Origin: Bacillus sp. N1-1
GTDB taxonomy: Bacteria; Bacillota; Bacilli; Bacillales; Guptibacillaceae
DNA: 64,000 nucleotides
Assembly: GCF_009818105.1 (NCBI RefSeq)
Contig: NZ_CP046564.1
Coordinates: forward strand, 1,922,001 to 1,986,000
Direction of reading: 5' to 3'
Below the pieces are notes generated by a model. It saw only the letters and a list, made by a program, of their open reading frames with translations, searched no databases and was not told the origin of the DNA. Positions 28,201-38,342 of the stretch are shown here, one piece after another. Each line of letters opens with the position of its first letter. Positions within the stretch are counted from its first letter, which is position 1. The position numbers were made by a program, and so were the translations under genes.

Positions 28201-29505
28201 ATGAGTAAACACGTGACGGTGATCGGCGCTGGACTTGCTGGAAGTGAAGCCGCGTGGCAGCTTGCAAAGCGAGGAGTGGATGTTCATCTTTATGAGATGC
28301 GTCCAAAGAAGCAAACGCCTGCTCACCATACTGATAAATTTGCGGAGCTTGTGTGCAGTAACTCGCTAAGAGCGAATACGTTAACAAACGCAGTCGGAGT
28401 GTTAAAAGAAGAAATGCGAAAGATGGACTCTGTTATTATTAACTCGGCTGATGAATGTGCGGTCCCTGCTGGTGGTGCACTTGCAGTCGATCGCCATGAA
28501 TTCGCCGCTAAAGTAACGGAGAATGTTAAAAACCATCCTAACGTAACGGTTTTTTCAGAAGAGTGCACAAAAATCCCTGATGGACCAACAATTATTGCAA
28601 CAGGTCCTCTTACATCGAAAGATTTATCTGATCAGTTGAAGGCGCTAAGTGGTGAAGAGTATTTATACTTCTATGATGCTGCTGCGCCTATCATTGAAAC
28701 AGAAAGCATTGATATGGACAAAGTGTACAAGAAGTCCCGTTACGATAAGGGAGAAGCAGCGTACTTAAACTGTCCAATGACGGAGGAAGAGTTTAACACG
28801 TTCTACGAAGCGCTTATATCCGCTGAAACGGTTCCGTTAAAAGAATTTGAGAAGGAAATTTTCTTTGAGGGCTGTATGCCGATTGAAGTCATGGCCCAAC
28901 GTGGACAGAAAACGATGACGTTTGGTCCTCTTAAGCCTGTTGGATTAGAAGATCCTCGCACAGGTAAGCGTCCTTATGCGGTCGTGCAACTAAGACAGGA
29001 TAATGCGTCCGGTACGCTTTACAACATCGTTGGTTTCCAGACGCACCTTAAATGGGGACCACAAAAAGAAGTGATTCGCTTAATTCCGGGTCTTGAGAAT
29101 GCTGATATTGTTCGTTATGGCGTGATGCACCGGAATACGTTCATTAACTCGCCTAATCTATTAAAACCAACCTATCAGTATAAAGAACGTGAAAATCTCT
29201 TTTTCGCTGGTCAAATGACGGGTGTTGAAGGCTATGTTGAATCGGCGGCATCAGGTTTGATCGCTGGGTTTAATGCTGCTCGGCTCATGAATGATGAAGA
29301 GCCATTGGTATTTCCTGAAGAAACGGCACTTGGTAGCTTAGCGAATTATATTACGACAGCGAATCCAGATAATTTCCAACCGATGAACGCTAACTTTGGT
29401 TTGTTTCCACCACTTGAAACGCGGATCAAAAGCAAAAAAGAACGCAACGAAACGATCGCGAATCGAGCCTTAGAAACAATTCAGAATTTTGTAAAAAGAT
29501 TGTAA
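28201..29505 (+). CDS. trmFO: Folate-dependent tRNA (uracil-54-C5)-methyltransferase TrmFO
   Basis: 434 residues. The FAD motif [14 protein letters not shown] is near residue 7. [10 protein letters not shown] carries Cys52 and [11 protein letters not shown] carries Cys225, the two cysteines expected in the active site. It makes ribothymidine-54 in tRNA using methylenetetrahydrofolate and FADH2. ATG 28201 follows AAGGGG, 15 bases after topA. A strong hairpin separates it from xerC. Formerly called Gid. Confidence 0.97.
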   Translation: MSKHVTVIGAGLAGSEAAWQLAKRGVDVHLYEMRPKKQTPAHHTDKFAELVCSNSLRANTLTNAVGVLKEEMRKMDSVIINSADECAVPAGGALAVDRHEFAAKVTENVKNHPNVTVFSEECTKIPDGPTIIATGPLTSKDLSDQLKALSGEEYLYFYDAAAPIIETESIDMDKVYKKSRYDKGEAAYLNCPMTEEEFNTFYEALISAETVPLKEFEKEIFFEGCMPIEVMAQRGQKTMTFGPLKPVGLEDPRTGKRPYAVVQLRQDNASGTLYNIVGFQTHLKWGPQKEVIRLIPGLENADIVRYGVMHRNTFINSPNLLKPTYQYKERENLFFAGQMTGVEGYVESAASGLIAGFNAARLMNDEEPLVFPEETALGSLANYITTANPDNFQPMNANFGLFPPLETRIKSKKERNETIANRALETIQNFVKRL

Positions 29506-29517
29506 ATTTCTATTGCT

Positions 29518-29554
29518 AAGGCTTCTAAATTGTGTTACGATTTAGAAGCCTTTT
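29518..29554 (+). terminator. Terminator between trmFO and xerC
   Basis: AAGGCTTCTAAAT, nine-base loop, ATTTAGAAGCCTT, then TT: a perfect 13-bp stem. The xerC ribosome site starts right after it and no promoter lies between, so it acts either as an attenuator or as an mRNA-processing stem. Confidence 0.8.
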
Positions 29555-29566
29555 GAGGTGATAACG

Positions 29567-30472
29567 ATGAATAACAATCAACAAGCTCATATTCAATCAT
29601 TTTCTGAGTATCTTCAGATTGAAAAGAATTGTTCACCACATACGATCTCAGGTTACTTACAGGATATTGAACATTTCAGGTCTTTTATGAAGCAGCAGAC
29701 TATTGATGTCTTTGCTGCTGTTTCTTATGCAGATGTCAGAATTTATTTAACTGAGCTTCATGAGCGAGGTTACGCAAGAAAAACAGCAGCAAGAAAAATT
29801 TCAACGTTACGAAGCTTATATCGATTCCTTTTACGTGAGAACATCGTAGAGATTAATCCCTTTACAATGAGTTCGCTGCCAAAACAAGAAAAACGTCTTC
29901 CGCAATTTTTGTACGAAAAAGAACTTAACGTGCTTTTTGACACGCCAGATACAACGAAGCCGCTTGGTCAACGCGACAGAGCGCTGCTCGAAGTACTATA
30001 CGGGTGTGGCATACGAGTGAGTGAGTGTGTTGGGCTTAATTTGGAAGACATTGATTTTGCGATTGGAACGATTTTTGTACTTGGTAAAGGACGTAAGGAA
30101 AGGTATGTACCAATAGGGAGTTTCGCTATAGATGCAATGAAAGAGTACATTCATGATGGACGAGAACAGTTGCTATCGTCAGGGAAAGAGCCGACAAAAG
30201 CCCTGTTCCTAAATTTTAGAGGTAGTCGTGTGACGGCAAGAGGTGTTCGTACAATTTTAGATAAGATTGTAAAAGATGCTTCTTTGCATGTACATATAAG
30301 CCCGCATGTGATGAGACACACATTCACAACGCATTTGCTGAATGAAGGGGCAGACTTACGTTCTGTGCAGGAGCTATTAGGGCATTCTGATTTATCATCT
30401 ACTCAGATCTATACCCACGTGACGGGAGATCGATTGCGAAATATATACATGAACCATCACCCAAGAGCTTAA
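29567..30472 (+). CDS. xerC: Tyrosine recombinase XerC (CodV)
   Basis: 301 residues. SAM-like core-binding domain (about 8-95), then the catalytic domain with Arg150 (GIRVSE), Lys174 (GKGRKER), His247 and Arg250 (HVMRH), His273 (LGHS) and Tyr282 (QIYTHV), so the full catalytic set is present. With XerD it resolves chromosome dimers at dif. ATG 29567 is six bases after GAGGTG. It heads the xerC-hslV-hslU-codY group, as in B. subtilis codVWXY. No dif site was recognised in the window; this is a housekeeping recombinase, not a phage integrase. Confidence 0.96.
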   Translation: MNNNQQAHIQSFSEYLQIEKNCSPHTISGYLQDIEHFRSFMKQQTIDVFAAVSYADVRIYLTELHERGYARKTAARKISTLRSLYRFLLRENIVEINPFTMSSLPKQEKRLPQFLYEKELNVLFDTPDTTKPLGQRDRALLEVLYGCGIRVSECVGLNLEDIDFAIGTIFVLGKGRKERYVPIGSFAIDAMKEYIHDGREQLLSSGKEPTKALFLNFRGSRVTARGVRTILDKIVKDASLHVHISPHVMRHTFTTHLLNEGADLRSVQELLGHSDLSSTQIYTHVTGDRLRNIYMNHHPRA

Positions 30473-30492
30473 GGGCTCGGGAGGAGGAACTT

Positions 30493-31032
30493 ATGGGAGA
30501 CTTTCATTCTACAACGATATTTGCCGTTCAGCATAATGGTGAGTGTGCAATGGCTGGTGACGGTCAGGTTACATTCGGAAATGCTGTGGTCATGAAGCAT
30601 ACAGCTAAGAAAGTAAGAAGGCTTTTTCATGGAAAAGTAGTTGCGGGATTTGCTGGATCCGTTGCTGATGCTTTTACTCTTTTTGAGAAATTTGAGAGCA
30701 AGCTTGAGGAATTTGGTGGCAACCTTCAACGTGCAGCTGTGGAACTTGCTAAAGAGTGGCGCAGTGATCGCGTGTTAAGAAAGCTTGAAGCAATGCTAAT
30801 TGTAATGAACAAAGATGAGCTATTGCTTATCTCAGGTACTGGTGAAGTGATTGAACCTGATGATGGCATTCTTTCAATTGGTTCAGGATCAAACTACGCT
30901 CTTTCAGCAGGCAGAGCACTTAAGCGTTATAGTGATAACAAAACCGCTGAAGAAATTGCGCGAGCATCTATGGAAATTGCATCTGAAATATGCGTGTACA
31001 CGAATGATCAAATTATCGTAGAAACCATTTAG
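30493..31032 (+). CDS. hslV: ATP-dependent protease peptidase subunit HslV (ClpQ/CodW)
   Basis: 179 residues, a proteasome-beta-like fold. The N-terminus [14 protein letters not shown] is followed by [15 protein letters not shown] and [17 protein letters not shown]. It forms dodecamers capped by HslU. B. subtilis CodW is reported to use an N-terminal serine at position 2; here position 2 is Gly, and Thr7-Thr8 align with the E. coli Thr1-Thr2, so a five-residue or six-residue leader may need removal. ATG 30493 follows GGGAGGAGGAAC, 20 bases after xerC. Confidence 0.96.
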   Translation: MGDFHSTTIFAVQHNGECAMAGDGQVTFGNAVVMKHTAKKVRRLFHGKVVAGFAGSVADAFTLFEKFESKLEEFGGNLQRAAVELAKEWRSDRVLRKLEAMLIVMNKDELLLISGTGEVIEPDDGILSIGSGSNYALSAGRALKRYSDNKTAEEIARASMEIASEICVYTNDQIIVETI

Positions 31033-31062
31033 TATATAAAATGTATCTTTGGAGGAGATCGT

Positions 31063-32457
31063 ATGTCTAATCCATTAACACCGAGACAAATTGTTGAAAA
31101 GCTTGATCAGTATATTGTTGGTCAGAATGACGCAAAGAAGGCTGTCGCAGTGGCATTAAGAAATCGATACCGCCGTAGCCAGCTGAGCGACAAACTGAAG
31201 GATGAAGTGAATCCGAAAAACATCTTAATGATTGGACCTACAGGCGTAGGTAAGACTGAGATAGCACGTCGACTTGCTCGCCTTGTCAATGCGCCATTCA
31301 TTAAAGTTGAAGCAACAAAATTTACTGAAGTAGGTTATGTTGGTCGAGATGTGGAATCGATGGTTCGTGATCTCGTGGAAACATCAATCAGGCTTGTCAA
31401 AGAAGATCGTATGGAACAGGTGAAGGGCAAGGCGGAAGAAAATGCGAACAAACGCATTGTGGAATTGCTTGTACCTTCTAGTAAAAAGCAAACCCAATAC
31501 AAAAATCCGCTTGAAATGTTATTTGGTAATCAAGGACAAGAGGAAACAGCGAACCAGTCCGCAAGTGAAGATCAGTCCATTGCATCTAGGCGGAAGCAAA
31601 TGGCTCAGCAGCTCGCACTTGGCGAACTGGAAGATCGCATGATTACAGTGGAAGTTGAGGAGCAAAACAACTCCATGATGGATATGTTCCAGGGCGCTGG
31701 TATGGAACAAATGGGTATGAACATGCAGGATATGCTCGGCAACATTATGCCCAAAAAGAAGAAAAAGCGTAAGCTGCCTGTCTCAGAAGCAAGAAAAGTT
31801 TTAACGCAGGACGAAGCAGCAAAACTGGTGGATATGGACGAAGTTGCCCAAGATGCTGTTTCAAAGACAGAACAATCGGGTATCATCTTCATTGATGAAA
31901 TTGATAAGGTAGCTGGGAAAAGCCAGCAATCAGCTGATGTTTCAAGAGAAGGTGTTCAAAGAGACATTTTACCGATTGTAGAAGGCTCAACAGTAACAAC
32001 AAAATATGGACCTGTTAAAACAGATCACATTTTATTTATGGCTGCAGGAGCTTTCCATATGTCAAAACCATCTGATCTGATCCCTGAGCTACAGGGGCGT
32101 TTCCCAATTCGCGTAGAGCTATCAAGTTTAACGGTAGACGATTTTAAGCGGATTTTAACAGAGCCCGATAATGCTCTTGTGAAGCAATATACAGCTTTAT
32201 TAGAAACTGAAGGTATTAAAGTTGAATTTTCTGACGATGCTATTCTTAAAATTGCTACAATTGCTACAGAAGTGAACCAGGACACGGATAATATTGGTGC
32301 GCGAAGACTTCATACAATTTTAGAAAAGCTTCTTGAAGATCTTTCATTCGAAGCACCGGACATTAATCTAGACAGCATTACAATCACACCAGAGTATGTT
32401 GAGGAAAAGTTAGCTTCTATTGCGAAGAACCGTGACCTCAGCCAATACATCCTATAA
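31063..32457 (+). CDS. hslU: HslU ATPase subunit (ClpY/CodX)
   Basis: 464 residues, AAA+ unfoldase. Walker A GPTGVGKT is at residues 58-65; [10 protein letters not shown] lies in the pore-loop region. A variable I domain (about 110-245) includes a Met-rich stretch and KKKKKRKLP, then [12 protein letters not shown] (Walker B) and GRFPIRVEL. The C-terminal tail SQYIL inserts into HslV. It feeds unfolded substrates to HslV. ATG 31063 follows GGAGGAGA. All ATPase motifs are intact. Confidence 0.97.
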   Translation: MSNPLTPRQIVEKLDQYIVGQNDAKKAVAVALRNRYRRSQLSDKLKDEVNPKNILMIGPTGVGKTEIARRLARLVNAPFIKVEATKFTEVGYVGRDVESMVRDLVETSIRLVKEDRMEQVKGKAEENANKRIVELLVPSSKKQTQYKNPLEMLFGNQGQEETANQSASEDQSIASRRKQMAQQLALGELEDRMITVEVEEQNNSMMDMFQGAGMEQMGMNMQDMLGNIMPKKKKKRKLPVSEARKVLTQDEAAKLVDMDEVAQDAVSKTEQSGIIFIDEIDKVAGKSQQSADVSREGVQRDILPIVEGSTVTTKYGPVKTDHILFMAAGAFHMSKPSDLIPELQGRFPIRVELSSLTVDDFKRILTEPDNALVKQYTALLETEGIKVEFSDDAILKIATIATEVNQDTDNIGARRLHTILEKLLEDLSFEAPDINLDSITITPEYVEEKLASIAKNRDLSQYIL

Positions 32458-32478
32458 TACATACAGGAGGACAAAACA

Positions 32479-33255
32479 ATGAATTTACTTGAAAAAACAA
32501 GAAAAATTAATGGTATGCTACAAAAGTCAGAGGGGCCAGTTAACTTTACCGATATGGCAGAAACGCTACGTGACGCTATTATGGCAAACGTATATGTTGT
32601 AAGCCGCAGAGGTAAATTACTTGGCATCGCAATTAATCAAGAAATTGAGAACGAACGTATGAAGAATATGTTCTCAGAGCGCCAGTTTCCTGAAGAATAT
32701 ACGCAGAATCTCTTTAATATTGGTGAAACGTCTTCGAACCTTGATATTACAAGCGAATACACAGCTTTCCCTGTAGAGAATCGTGATCTTTTCGAAAAAG
32801 GTCTAACAACGATTGTACCAATCGTTGGTGGTGGGAGCCGTCTAGGTACGCTCATTCTTTCTCGTCTAAGCGATTCATTCTCAGATGATGATCTTTTATT
32901 AGCTGAGTACGGAGCAACCGTAGTTGGGATGGAGATTCTTCATGAGAAAGCCGAAGAAATTGAAGAAGAAGCAAGAAACAAAGCAGTCGTTCAGATGGCG
33001 ATTTCTTCTCTTTCCTATAGTGAACTTGAAGCAATTGAGCACATTTTCGAAGAACTTGAAGGAAACGAAGGCCTTCTCGTTGCAAGTAAAATTGCTGATC
33101 GCGTAGGGATCACACGCTCTGTAATCGTAAACGCTCTTCGTAAGCTTGAGAGTGCTGGTGTTATTGAGTCTCGTTCTCTAGGAATGAAAGGAACTTATAT
33201 TAAAGTTCTTAACGACAAGTTTCTTGTAGAACTATCAAAACTGAAGACCCAATAA
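32479..33255 (+). CDS. codY: GTP- and branched-chain-amino-acid-sensing regulator CodY
   Basis: 258 residues. An N-terminal GAF domain (about 1-155) binds isoleucine, leucine or valine. The C-terminal winged helix includes [19 protein letters not shown] (from residue 202). CodY represses nutrient-scavenging and stationary-phase genes when GTP and branched-chain amino acids are plentiful. ATG 32479 follows CAGGAGGA. It ends the xerC-hslV-hslU-codY unit, with a strong terminator. In B. subtilis the 31-gene fla/che operon follows; here the next gene is rpsB. Confidence 0.98.
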   Translation: MNLLEKTRKINGMLQKSEGPVNFTDMAETLRDAIMANVYVVSRRGKLLGIAINQEIENERMKNMFSERQFPEEYTQNLFNIGETSSNLDITSEYTAFPVENRDLFEKGLTTIVPIVGGGSRLGTLILSRLSDSFSDDDLLLAEYGATVVGMEILHEKAEEIEEEARNKAVVQMAISSLSYSELEAIEHIFEELEGNEGLLVASKIADRVGITRSVIVNALRKLESAGVIESRSLGMKGTYIKVLNDKFLVELSKLKTQ

Positions 33256-33261
33256 TCGATC

Positions 33262-33293
33262 AAACGCTCCGAGAACTCTCGGAGCGTTTTTAA
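33262..33293 (+). terminator. Terminator after codY
   Basis: AAACGCTCCGAG, loop AACT, CTCGGAGCGTTT, then further T. A perfect 12-bp stem ends the xerC-codY operon. The remaining sequence to 33407 contains no gene that I can support. Confidence 0.92.
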
Positions 33294-33407
33294 TAGAATG
33301 TGGTATTTTCAACATTACTTTTATGAGTGGTTCTTTGGATTGCTAAGCTTTTATATGTACTGTGAGAGTAAGTTAGTATAGGTATTCGTGGAATTTAAGA
33401 TTTAAAC

Positions 33408-33436
33408 TTGCGACTTGTCACATGATATGATATATT
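33408..33436 (+). promoter_or_regulatory. Promoter for rpsB-tsf
   Basis: TTGCGA at 33408-33413 and TATATT at 33431-33436 with a 17-base spacer. It would give a leader of about 110 bases before rpsB. Confidence 0.65.
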
Positions 33437-33442
33437 AATCAA

Positions 33443-33551
33443 CGGTGTTAATCACACACGCTTGTTGATTTGGAAAGTGGTGCTGCAGACGCAGTTTTTT
33501 CTGAAATAGATGCAAGCGGAGGATAAAAAAACCATTAGGAGGAACACAATC
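33443..33551 (+). promoter_or_regulatory. Structured rpsB leader, possible S2 autoregulatory element
   Basis: Between promoter and start codon, GTGT-TAATC-ACAC (33445-33457) forms one hairpin. CGCTTG (33459-33464) can pair with CAAGCG (33513-33518), enclosing a CTGC-AGAC-GCAG hairpin (33483-33494) and a T-run. The closing stem ends ahead of the ribosome site AGGAGG at 33537. The layout resembles ribosomal-protein leaders. I know of no established Bacillota S2 leader family, so the function is inferred. Confidence 0.4.
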
Positions 33552-34283
33552 ATGGCAGTAATCTCTATGAAACAGCTTCTTGAAGCTGGGGTACACTTCG
33601 GTCACCAGACTCGTCGTTGGAACCCGAAAATGAAACCTTATATCTTCACTGAAAGAAACGGTATCTACATTATCGACCTTCAAAAAACAGTGAAGAAAGT
33701 CGAAGAGGCTTATAACTTCGTTCGTGACATCGCTCAGGACGGTGGTAAAGTTCTTTTCGTAGGTACAAAAAAGCAAGCGCAAGATTCCGTTAAGGATGAA
33801 GCGATCCGTGCTGGTCAATACTACATCAACCAACGCTGGTTGGGTGGAACGCTTACGAACTTTGAAACAATTCAAAAGCGTATTAACCGCCTGAAGAGCC
33901 TTGAGAAGATGCAAGAAGACGGTACTTTCGAAGTACTACCTAAAAAAGAAGTTATCCTTCTTAAAAAAGAAATGGATCGCCTTGAAAGATTCCTTGGTGG
34001 TATTAAAGATATGAACGGCGTTCCAGACGCATTGTTCGTAATCGACCCTCGTAAAGAGCGTATCGCTATTGCTGAGGCTCGTAAGCTTAATATCCCTATC
34101 GTTGCGATCGTGGATACAAACTGTGATCCAGATGAGATCGACTATATTATCCCTGGTAACGACGATGCAATCCGCGCTGTGAAACTTCTTACTGCTAAAA
34201 TGGCTGACGCTGTTATCGAAGTTAGCAAAGTAGAAGAAGAAGCAGAAGTTGAAGCGGTAGAAACTGAAGAAACATCTGTATAA
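33552..34283 (+). CDS. rpsB: 30S ribosomal protein S2
   Basis: 243 residues. [27 protein letters not shown] and [14 protein letters not shown] are S2 signatures; the C-terminus is a short acidic tail. S2 joins the 30S subunit late and is needed for S1-type functions and start selection. ATG 33552 follows TAGGAGGAAC. It has its own promoter and leader; a long hairpin with seven T follows, so tsf is probably reached by partial read-through. It is preceded directly by codY. Confidence 0.98.
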   Translation: MAVISMKQLLEAGVHFGHQTRRWNPKMKPYIFTERNGIYIIDLQKTVKKVEEAYNFVRDIAQDGGKVLFVGTKKQAQDSVKDEAIRAGQYYINQRWLGGTLTNFETIQKRINRLKSLEKMQEDGTFEVLPKKEVILLKKEMDRLERFLGGIKDMNGVPDALFVIDPRKERIAIAEARKLNIPIVAIVDTNCDPDEIDYIIPGNDDAIRAVKLLTAKMADAVIEVSKVEEEAEVEAVETEETSV

Positions 34284-34290
34284 GAACACA

Positions 34291-34335
34291 AAGGGGTGAT
34301 AAAGGGGAACTCTAACCCCTTTATCACCTTTTTTT
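34291..34335 (+). terminator. Terminator/attenuator between rpsB and tsf
   Basis: GGTGATAAAGGGG, eight-base loop, CCCCTTTATCACC, then seven T: a 13-bp perfect stem. Only 48 bases remain before tsf, with no good -35/-10 pair, so read-through probably supplies tsf. Confidence 0.88.
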
Positions 34336-34383
34336 AACCCAAAAGGGTATGATTACATATCATAATTCAAGGAGGAATTACTA

Positions 34384-35265
34384 ATGGCAGTAACAGCTCA
34401 AATGGTAAAAGAATTGCGTGCACAAACAGGCGCAGGAATGATGGATTGCAAAAAAGCACTAACTGAAAACGATGGTGACATGGACAAGGCAATTGACTGG
34501 CTTCGTGAGAAAGGTATCTCGAAAGCAGCGAAAAAAGCTGACCGCGTAGCAGCAGAAGGTCTTGCAACGATCGCTGTTGAAGGAAACAAAGCAGTAATTG
34601 CTGAAATTAACTCTGAAACTGACTTCGTTGCAAAGAACGAGAGCTTTACTTCTTTAATCAACGAAATCTCTCAACACCTCCTTAAAGCAAACCCTGAGTC
34701 TGTAGATGCAGCTCTTGAAAGCAAAATGGAAAACGGACAAACAGTGACTGAATATTTGAATGATAAAATCGCAAAAATTGGAGAGAAAATTTCTCTTCGT
34801 CGCTTCCAAATCGTTGAAAAAACTGATGCAGACGCATTTGGCGCTTACCTTCATATGGGTGGACGCATCGGTGTACTAACACTTCTTGAAGGCACGACTG
34901 ATGAAGAAGTAGCGAAAGACGTAGCAATGCACACAGCGGCAGTTAACCCTCGTTTCGTATCTCGCGATGCTGTTCCAGCTGAAGAAGTTGAGCGTGAGCG
35001 CGAAGTTCTTAAGCAACAGGCTCTTAACGAAGGTAAGCCTGAGAAAATTGTTGAGAAAATGGTAGAAGGCCGTATCAACAAATTCTTCGAAGAAATTTCT
35101 CTAGTAGATCAGCCGTTTGTTAAAGACACTGATCAAAAAGTAGGAAAGTATGTAGAGTCTAAAGGCGCTACTGTAAAAGGATTCATCCGCTACGAAGTTG
35201 GCGAAGGCATGGAGAAACGTGAAGATAACTTCGCTGAAGAAGTTATGTCTCAAGTGAAGAAGTAA
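34384..35265 (+). CDS. tsf: Translation elongation factor Ts
   Basis: 293 residues. The UBA-like N-terminus ([20 protein letters not shown]) and the [10 protein letters not shown] motif contacting EF-Tu are present. EF-Ts exchanges GDP for GTP on EF-Tu. ATG 34384 follows AAGGAGGAA. Followed by an 11-bp terminator stem and then pyrH, as in B. subtilis. Full length. Confidence 0.98.
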   Translation: MAVTAQMVKELRAQTGAGMMDCKKALTENDGDMDKAIDWLREKGISKAAKKADRVAAEGLATIAVEGNKAVIAEINSETDFVAKNESFTSLINEISQHLLKANPESVDAALESKMENGQTVTEYLNDKIAKIGEKISLRRFQIVEKTDADAFGAYLHMGGRIGVLTLLEGTTDEEVAKDVAMHTAAVNPRFVSRDAVPAEEVEREREVLKQQALNEGKPEKIVEKMVEGRINKFFEEISLVDQPFVKDTDQKVGKYVESKGATVKGFIRYEVGEGMEKREDNFAEEVMSQVKK

Positions 35266-35272
35266 AACAATG

Positions 35273-35301
35273 ATAGGGAACACGCTGTGTTCCCTATTTT
35301 T
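35273..35301 (+). terminator. Terminator after tsf
   Basis: ATAGGGAACAC, loop GCT, GTGTTCCCTAT, then TTTT. Perfect 11-bp stem. Confidence 0.88.
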
Positions 35302-35338
35302 CAAGAACAAATACTGATAAACATGCTGGAGGGTTAAA

Positions 35339-36064
35339 ATGAGCGGAGCCAAGTATGAACGCGTTGTGTTAAAATTAAGCGGAGAAGCATTGTCCGGTGG
35401 AGAAGGTCAGGGAATATCTCCTTCAATCGTTCAGTCTATCGCATCACAGGTGAAGGAAATTCATGAAATGGGTGTAGAAGTTGCTGTTGTTGTAGGCGGT
35501 GGAAACATCTGGCGTGGAAAAGTAGGCAGTGAAATGGGAATGGATCGTACGACTGCTGATTATATGGGGATGCTTGCTACTGTAATGAATTCACTTGCAA
35601 TGCAGGATAGCCTTGAAAGCATTGGAGTTGAAACGCGTGTTCAAACTTCAATTGAAATGAGACAGGTAGCTGAGCCGTACATCCGTCGTAAAGCCATTCG
35701 TCACCTTGAAAAAAAACGCGTTGTCATTTTTGCAGCAGGTACTGGTAACCCATACTTCTCGACAGATACGACTGCAGCATTGCGTGCGGCAGAAATTGAA
35801 GCAGATGTTATTTTAATGGCGAAAAACAACGTAGACGGCGTTTATACAGCCGATCCAACAGTTGACACAACTGCGAAGAAGTATGACACTCTTTCTTACC
35901 TCGATGTACTCAAGGAAGGTTTAGCTGTAATGGACTCCACAGCTTCTTCACTTTGCATGGACAACGATATTCCACTTGTTGTCTTCTCTATCATGGAAGA
36001 AGGTAATATTAAGCGCGCCATTTGTGGCGAAGAAATTGGAACAGTAGTAAAGGGGAGAAATTAA
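35339..36064 (+). CDS. pyrH: UMP kinase
   Basis: 241 residues, amino-acid-kinase fold. [11 protein letters not shown] near residue 10, [11 protein letters not shown] and [11 protein letters not shown] are typical of bacterial UMP kinase. It makes UDP from UMP and ATP, and Bacillus enzymes are activated by GTP and inhibited by UTP. ATG 35339 follows TGGAGGG. frr begins one base after the stop, so the two are probably translationally coupled, the usual order pyrH-frr. Confidence 0.97.
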   Translation: MSGAKYERVVLKLSGEALSGGEGQGISPSIVQSIASQVKEIHEMGVEVAVVVGGGNIWRGKVGSEMGMDRTTADYMGMLATVMNSLAMQDSLESIGVETRVQTSIEMRQVAEPYIRRKAIRHLEKKRVVIFAAGTGNPYFSTDTTAALRAAEIEADVILMAKNNVDGVYTADPTVDTTAKKYDTLSYLDVLKEGLAVMDSTASSLCMDNDIPLVVFSIMEEGNIKRAICGEEIGTVVKGRN

Positions 36065-36065
36065 G

Positions 36066-36623
36066 ATGACGAAAGAAATCTTGAAAAACGCTGAAGAACG
36101 TATGCAAAATGGAATTTCAAGCTTAAAGCGTGAGCTAGCGACACTACGAGCAGGAAGAGCAAATGCTTCTCTACTTGATAAAGTTCAAGTGGACTACTAC
36201 GGTGCTCCAACACCTGTTAACCAACTTGCTGGTGTTTCAGTTCCAGAAGCGCGTATGCTATTGATCCAACCTTACGACAAAACTGCGATTGGCGATATTG
36301 AAAAAGCCATTCTTAAATCTGATCTTGGTCTAACACCTTCTAATGATGGAAATGTCATTCGTCTTACAATCCCAGCACTTACGGAAGAGCGTCGTAAAGA
36401 TCTTGTTAAACTCGTTAAGAAATATGCTGAAGAAGGCAAAGTTGTTATCCGTAACATTCGCCGCGATGCAAATGATGAGTTAAAGAAACAAGAAAAAGAT
36501 GGCGACATTACAGAAGATGAACTTCGCCGCGGAAACGACGATGTGCAGAAGCTTACTGACAAATATGTAGCTGAAGCTGACAGCATTGCTGCTGATAAAG
36601 AAAAAGAAATCATGGAAGTCTAA
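36066..36623 (+). CDS. frr: Ribosome recycling factor
   Basis: 185 residues. [17 protein letters not shown] near the start and [18 protein letters not shown] in the C-terminal helix are family signatures. It splits post-termination ribosomes with EF-G. ATG 36066 follows AAAGGGGAG at the 3' end of pyrH. A terminator-like hairpin follows before uppS. Confidence 0.98.
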   Translation: MTKEILKNAEERMQNGISSLKRELATLRAGRANASLLDKVQVDYYGAPTPVNQLAGVSVPEARMLLIQPYDKTAIGDIEKAILKSDLGLTPSNDGNVIRLTIPALTEERRKDLVKLVKKYAEEGKVVIRNIRRDANDELKKQEKDGDITEDELRRGNDDVQKLTDKYVAEADSIAADKEKEIMEV

Positions 36624-36650
36624 ATCAATAACATGTAAAATAAGATAATA

Positions 36651-36683
36651 AAAGGACCCTCTTTTCCCACAGGGGGTTTTTTT
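36651..36683 (+). terminator. Terminator after frr
   Basis: ACCCTC, ten-base loop, GGGGGT, then seven T. The stem is short with one T-G pair, but the T-run is strong. Confidence 0.7.
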
Positions 36684-36714
36684 GTTAAGTAAGTGACACA
36701 ATGGAGGATTTGCA

Positions 36715-37482
36715 ATGCTTGGGAAGTTCTCGAACTGGATGAGAAAGAATGAAGATGAGGAACAATTAGAAATTAACACATCTGCTAATATCCCAGGGCA
36801 TATTGCGATCATTATGGATGGCAATGGACGCTGGGCCAAGAAGCGAGGTCTCCCACGTGTGGCTGGCCACCGTGAAGGTGTGAAGGTAGTGAAGAAGATC
36901 GTTCGGAAGGCAAATGATCTAGGCGTTCAATATTTGACGCTCTATGCCTTTTCAACTGAAAATTGGAAACGACCGAAAGAGGAAGTAGACTTTTTGATGA
37001 AGCTCCCAGAACAATTTCTACTTAGCCACCTGCCAGAATTAATTGAGCAGAATGTTCAAGTACGAATTATGGGAGAACGAGAGCAGCTGCCCCCCCATAC
37101 GTTCAAAGCCATTAGCAAGGCAGTAGAAGAAACGAAAGATAATACCGGACTTATTCTTAATTTCGCACTAAACTACGGCAGTCGTCATGAAATGAAGACG
37201 GCCATGCAGCGGTTATTAAGTGATGTGAAAAAGGGGATACTGACAGAAGAAGAGATTACGGAAGAGAGAATTTCTTCCTATTTACTCAGTAGTCAATATC
37301 CGGATCCGGATTTGCTTATACGGACAAGCGGAGAAATACGCTTAAGTAACTTTATGCTCTGGCAGCTGGCATACACAGAACTATGGTTTACAGAAGTTCT
37401 ATGGCCTGATTTTACAGAGCACCATTTTGTTGAAGCCGTACAGGAATATCAGCGAAGAGGAAGACGTTACGGCGGGGTGTAA
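36715..37482 (+). CDS. uppS: Undecaprenyl diphosphate synthase
   Basis: 255 residues, cis-prenyltransferase. HIAIIMDGNGRWAKKRG contains catalytic Asp35; EIRLSNFMLWQLAYTE is the second conserved block. It condenses eight isopentenyl units onto farnesyl diphosphate, making the lipid carrier for wall polymers. ATG 36715 follows GGAGG. It starts uppS-cdsA-dxr-rseP-proS-polC, an envelope and replication cluster conserved in Bacillaceae; Dxr further along supplies isoprenoid precursors. Confidence 0.97.
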   Translation: MLGKFSNWMRKNEDEEQLEINTSANIPGHIAIIMDGNGRWAKKRGLPRVAGHREGVKVVKKIVRKANDLGVQYLTLYAFSTENWKRPKEEVDFLMKLPEQFLLSHLPELIEQNVQVRIMGEREQLPPHTFKAISKAVEETKDNTGLILNFALNYGSRHEMKTAMQRLLSDVKKGILTEEEITEERISSYLLSSQYPDPDLLIRTSGEIRLSNFMLWQLAYTELWFTEVLWPDFTEHHFVEAVQEYQRRGRRYGGV

Positions 37483-37503
37483 GTGTAGGAGGACATTAAT
37501 GTA

Positions 37504-38310
37504 ATGAAACAACGTGTTATAACGGGTGTGATTTTTGGCGCCCTCTTGTTAGGAATGATTGTAATTGGAGACTGGCCGTTCATTCTTTTGATGGCGCTAG
37601 TTGCCACAGTTGGAATGGTTGAACTGTTACTGATGAAGAAAATCACATTAGTTTCACTTCCTGGCTTACTTGCTATCGTCGGAACGTGGATTCTTGTCAT
37701 GCCTGATGACTGGATTGCTTCACTAACATCATCTGTTTTTACCAAAATTGATCTCTTATTCTTCGGATTGCTCATTCTACTTGCAATGACGGTTCTGACG
37801 AAAAATAAGTATAGTTTTGATGAAAGCTCTTTTATTATGATGGCATCGCTCTATGTTGGTTTAGGTTTTTATTATTTCACAGCAACACGTTATCTTGGTG
37901 AAAGTAATTTAGACGGCATGATTCATTTGTTCTTTATTATTTTTCTCATATGGGCATCTGATTCTGGAGCCTATTTTGTGGGACGATCACTCGGTAAGAA
38001 AAAACTTTGGCCACATATATCTCCAAACAAAACCGTTGAAGGTGCAGTTGGTGGCGTTGTGATGGCCTTAATCGTAGGGATTGTTTTTCAACTGATTTAT
38101 CCGGTATATGAATCCATGGTTGTTGTCATAATCGTATCGGTGTTAACATCTGTTTTTGGACAGATTGGTGATCTTGTTGAATCTGCGTTTAAGCGTCATT
38201 ATGGAGTGAAAGATTCCGGCAGTATCTTACCAGGGCACGGAGGGATACTTGATCGATTTGATAGTCTTATATTCGTTCTCCCCCTTCTGCATTTACTTAA
38301 CCTGGTATAG
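37504..38310 (+). CDS. cdsA: Phosphatidate cytidylyltransferase
   Basis: 268 residues, strongly hydrophobic with about seven to eight predicted membrane segments. The C-terminal signature [21 protein letters not shown], which runs from about residue 237 to 257, is diagnostic (key residues [12 protein letters not shown]). It makes CDP-diacylglycerol from phosphatidic acid and CTP, downstream of PlsX/PlsY. ATG 37504 follows TAGGAGGAC, 21 bases after uppS. Full length. Confidence 0.96.
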   Translation: MKQRVITGVIFGALLLGMIVIGDWPFILLMALVATVGMVELLLMKKITLVSLPGLLAIVGTWILVMPDDWIASLTSSVFTKIDLLFFGLLILLAMTVLTKNKYSFDESSFIMMASLYVGLGFYYFTATRYLGESNLDGMIHLFFIIFLIWASDSGAYFVGRSLGKKKLWPHISPNKTVEGAVGGVVMALIVGIVFQLIYPVYESMVVVIIVSVLTSVFGQIGDLVESAFKRHYGVKDSGSILPGHGGILDRFDSLIFVLPLLHLLNLV

Positions 38311-38342
38311 TCGAAACAGAGTGGATTGGAGGAACGAATTTT

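Noticed and set aside
29567..30472. Phage integrase or mobile element
   Set aside because: The recombinase is in the conserved codVWXY context and matches XerC; no att-like repeats, cargo genes or codon-use shift surround it.
33435..33914. Long antisense open frame (159 codons) opposite the rpsB leader and gene
   Set aside because: It lies opposite a universally conserved ribosomal protein gene, has no recognisable motif, and such frames are expected opposite genes with this codon usage.
34348..34364. Inverted repeat TATGAT-TACAT-ATCATA upstream of tsf
   Set aside because: Short AT-rich symmetry; no regulator known to me uses it here and no -35 box pairs with TATGAT.
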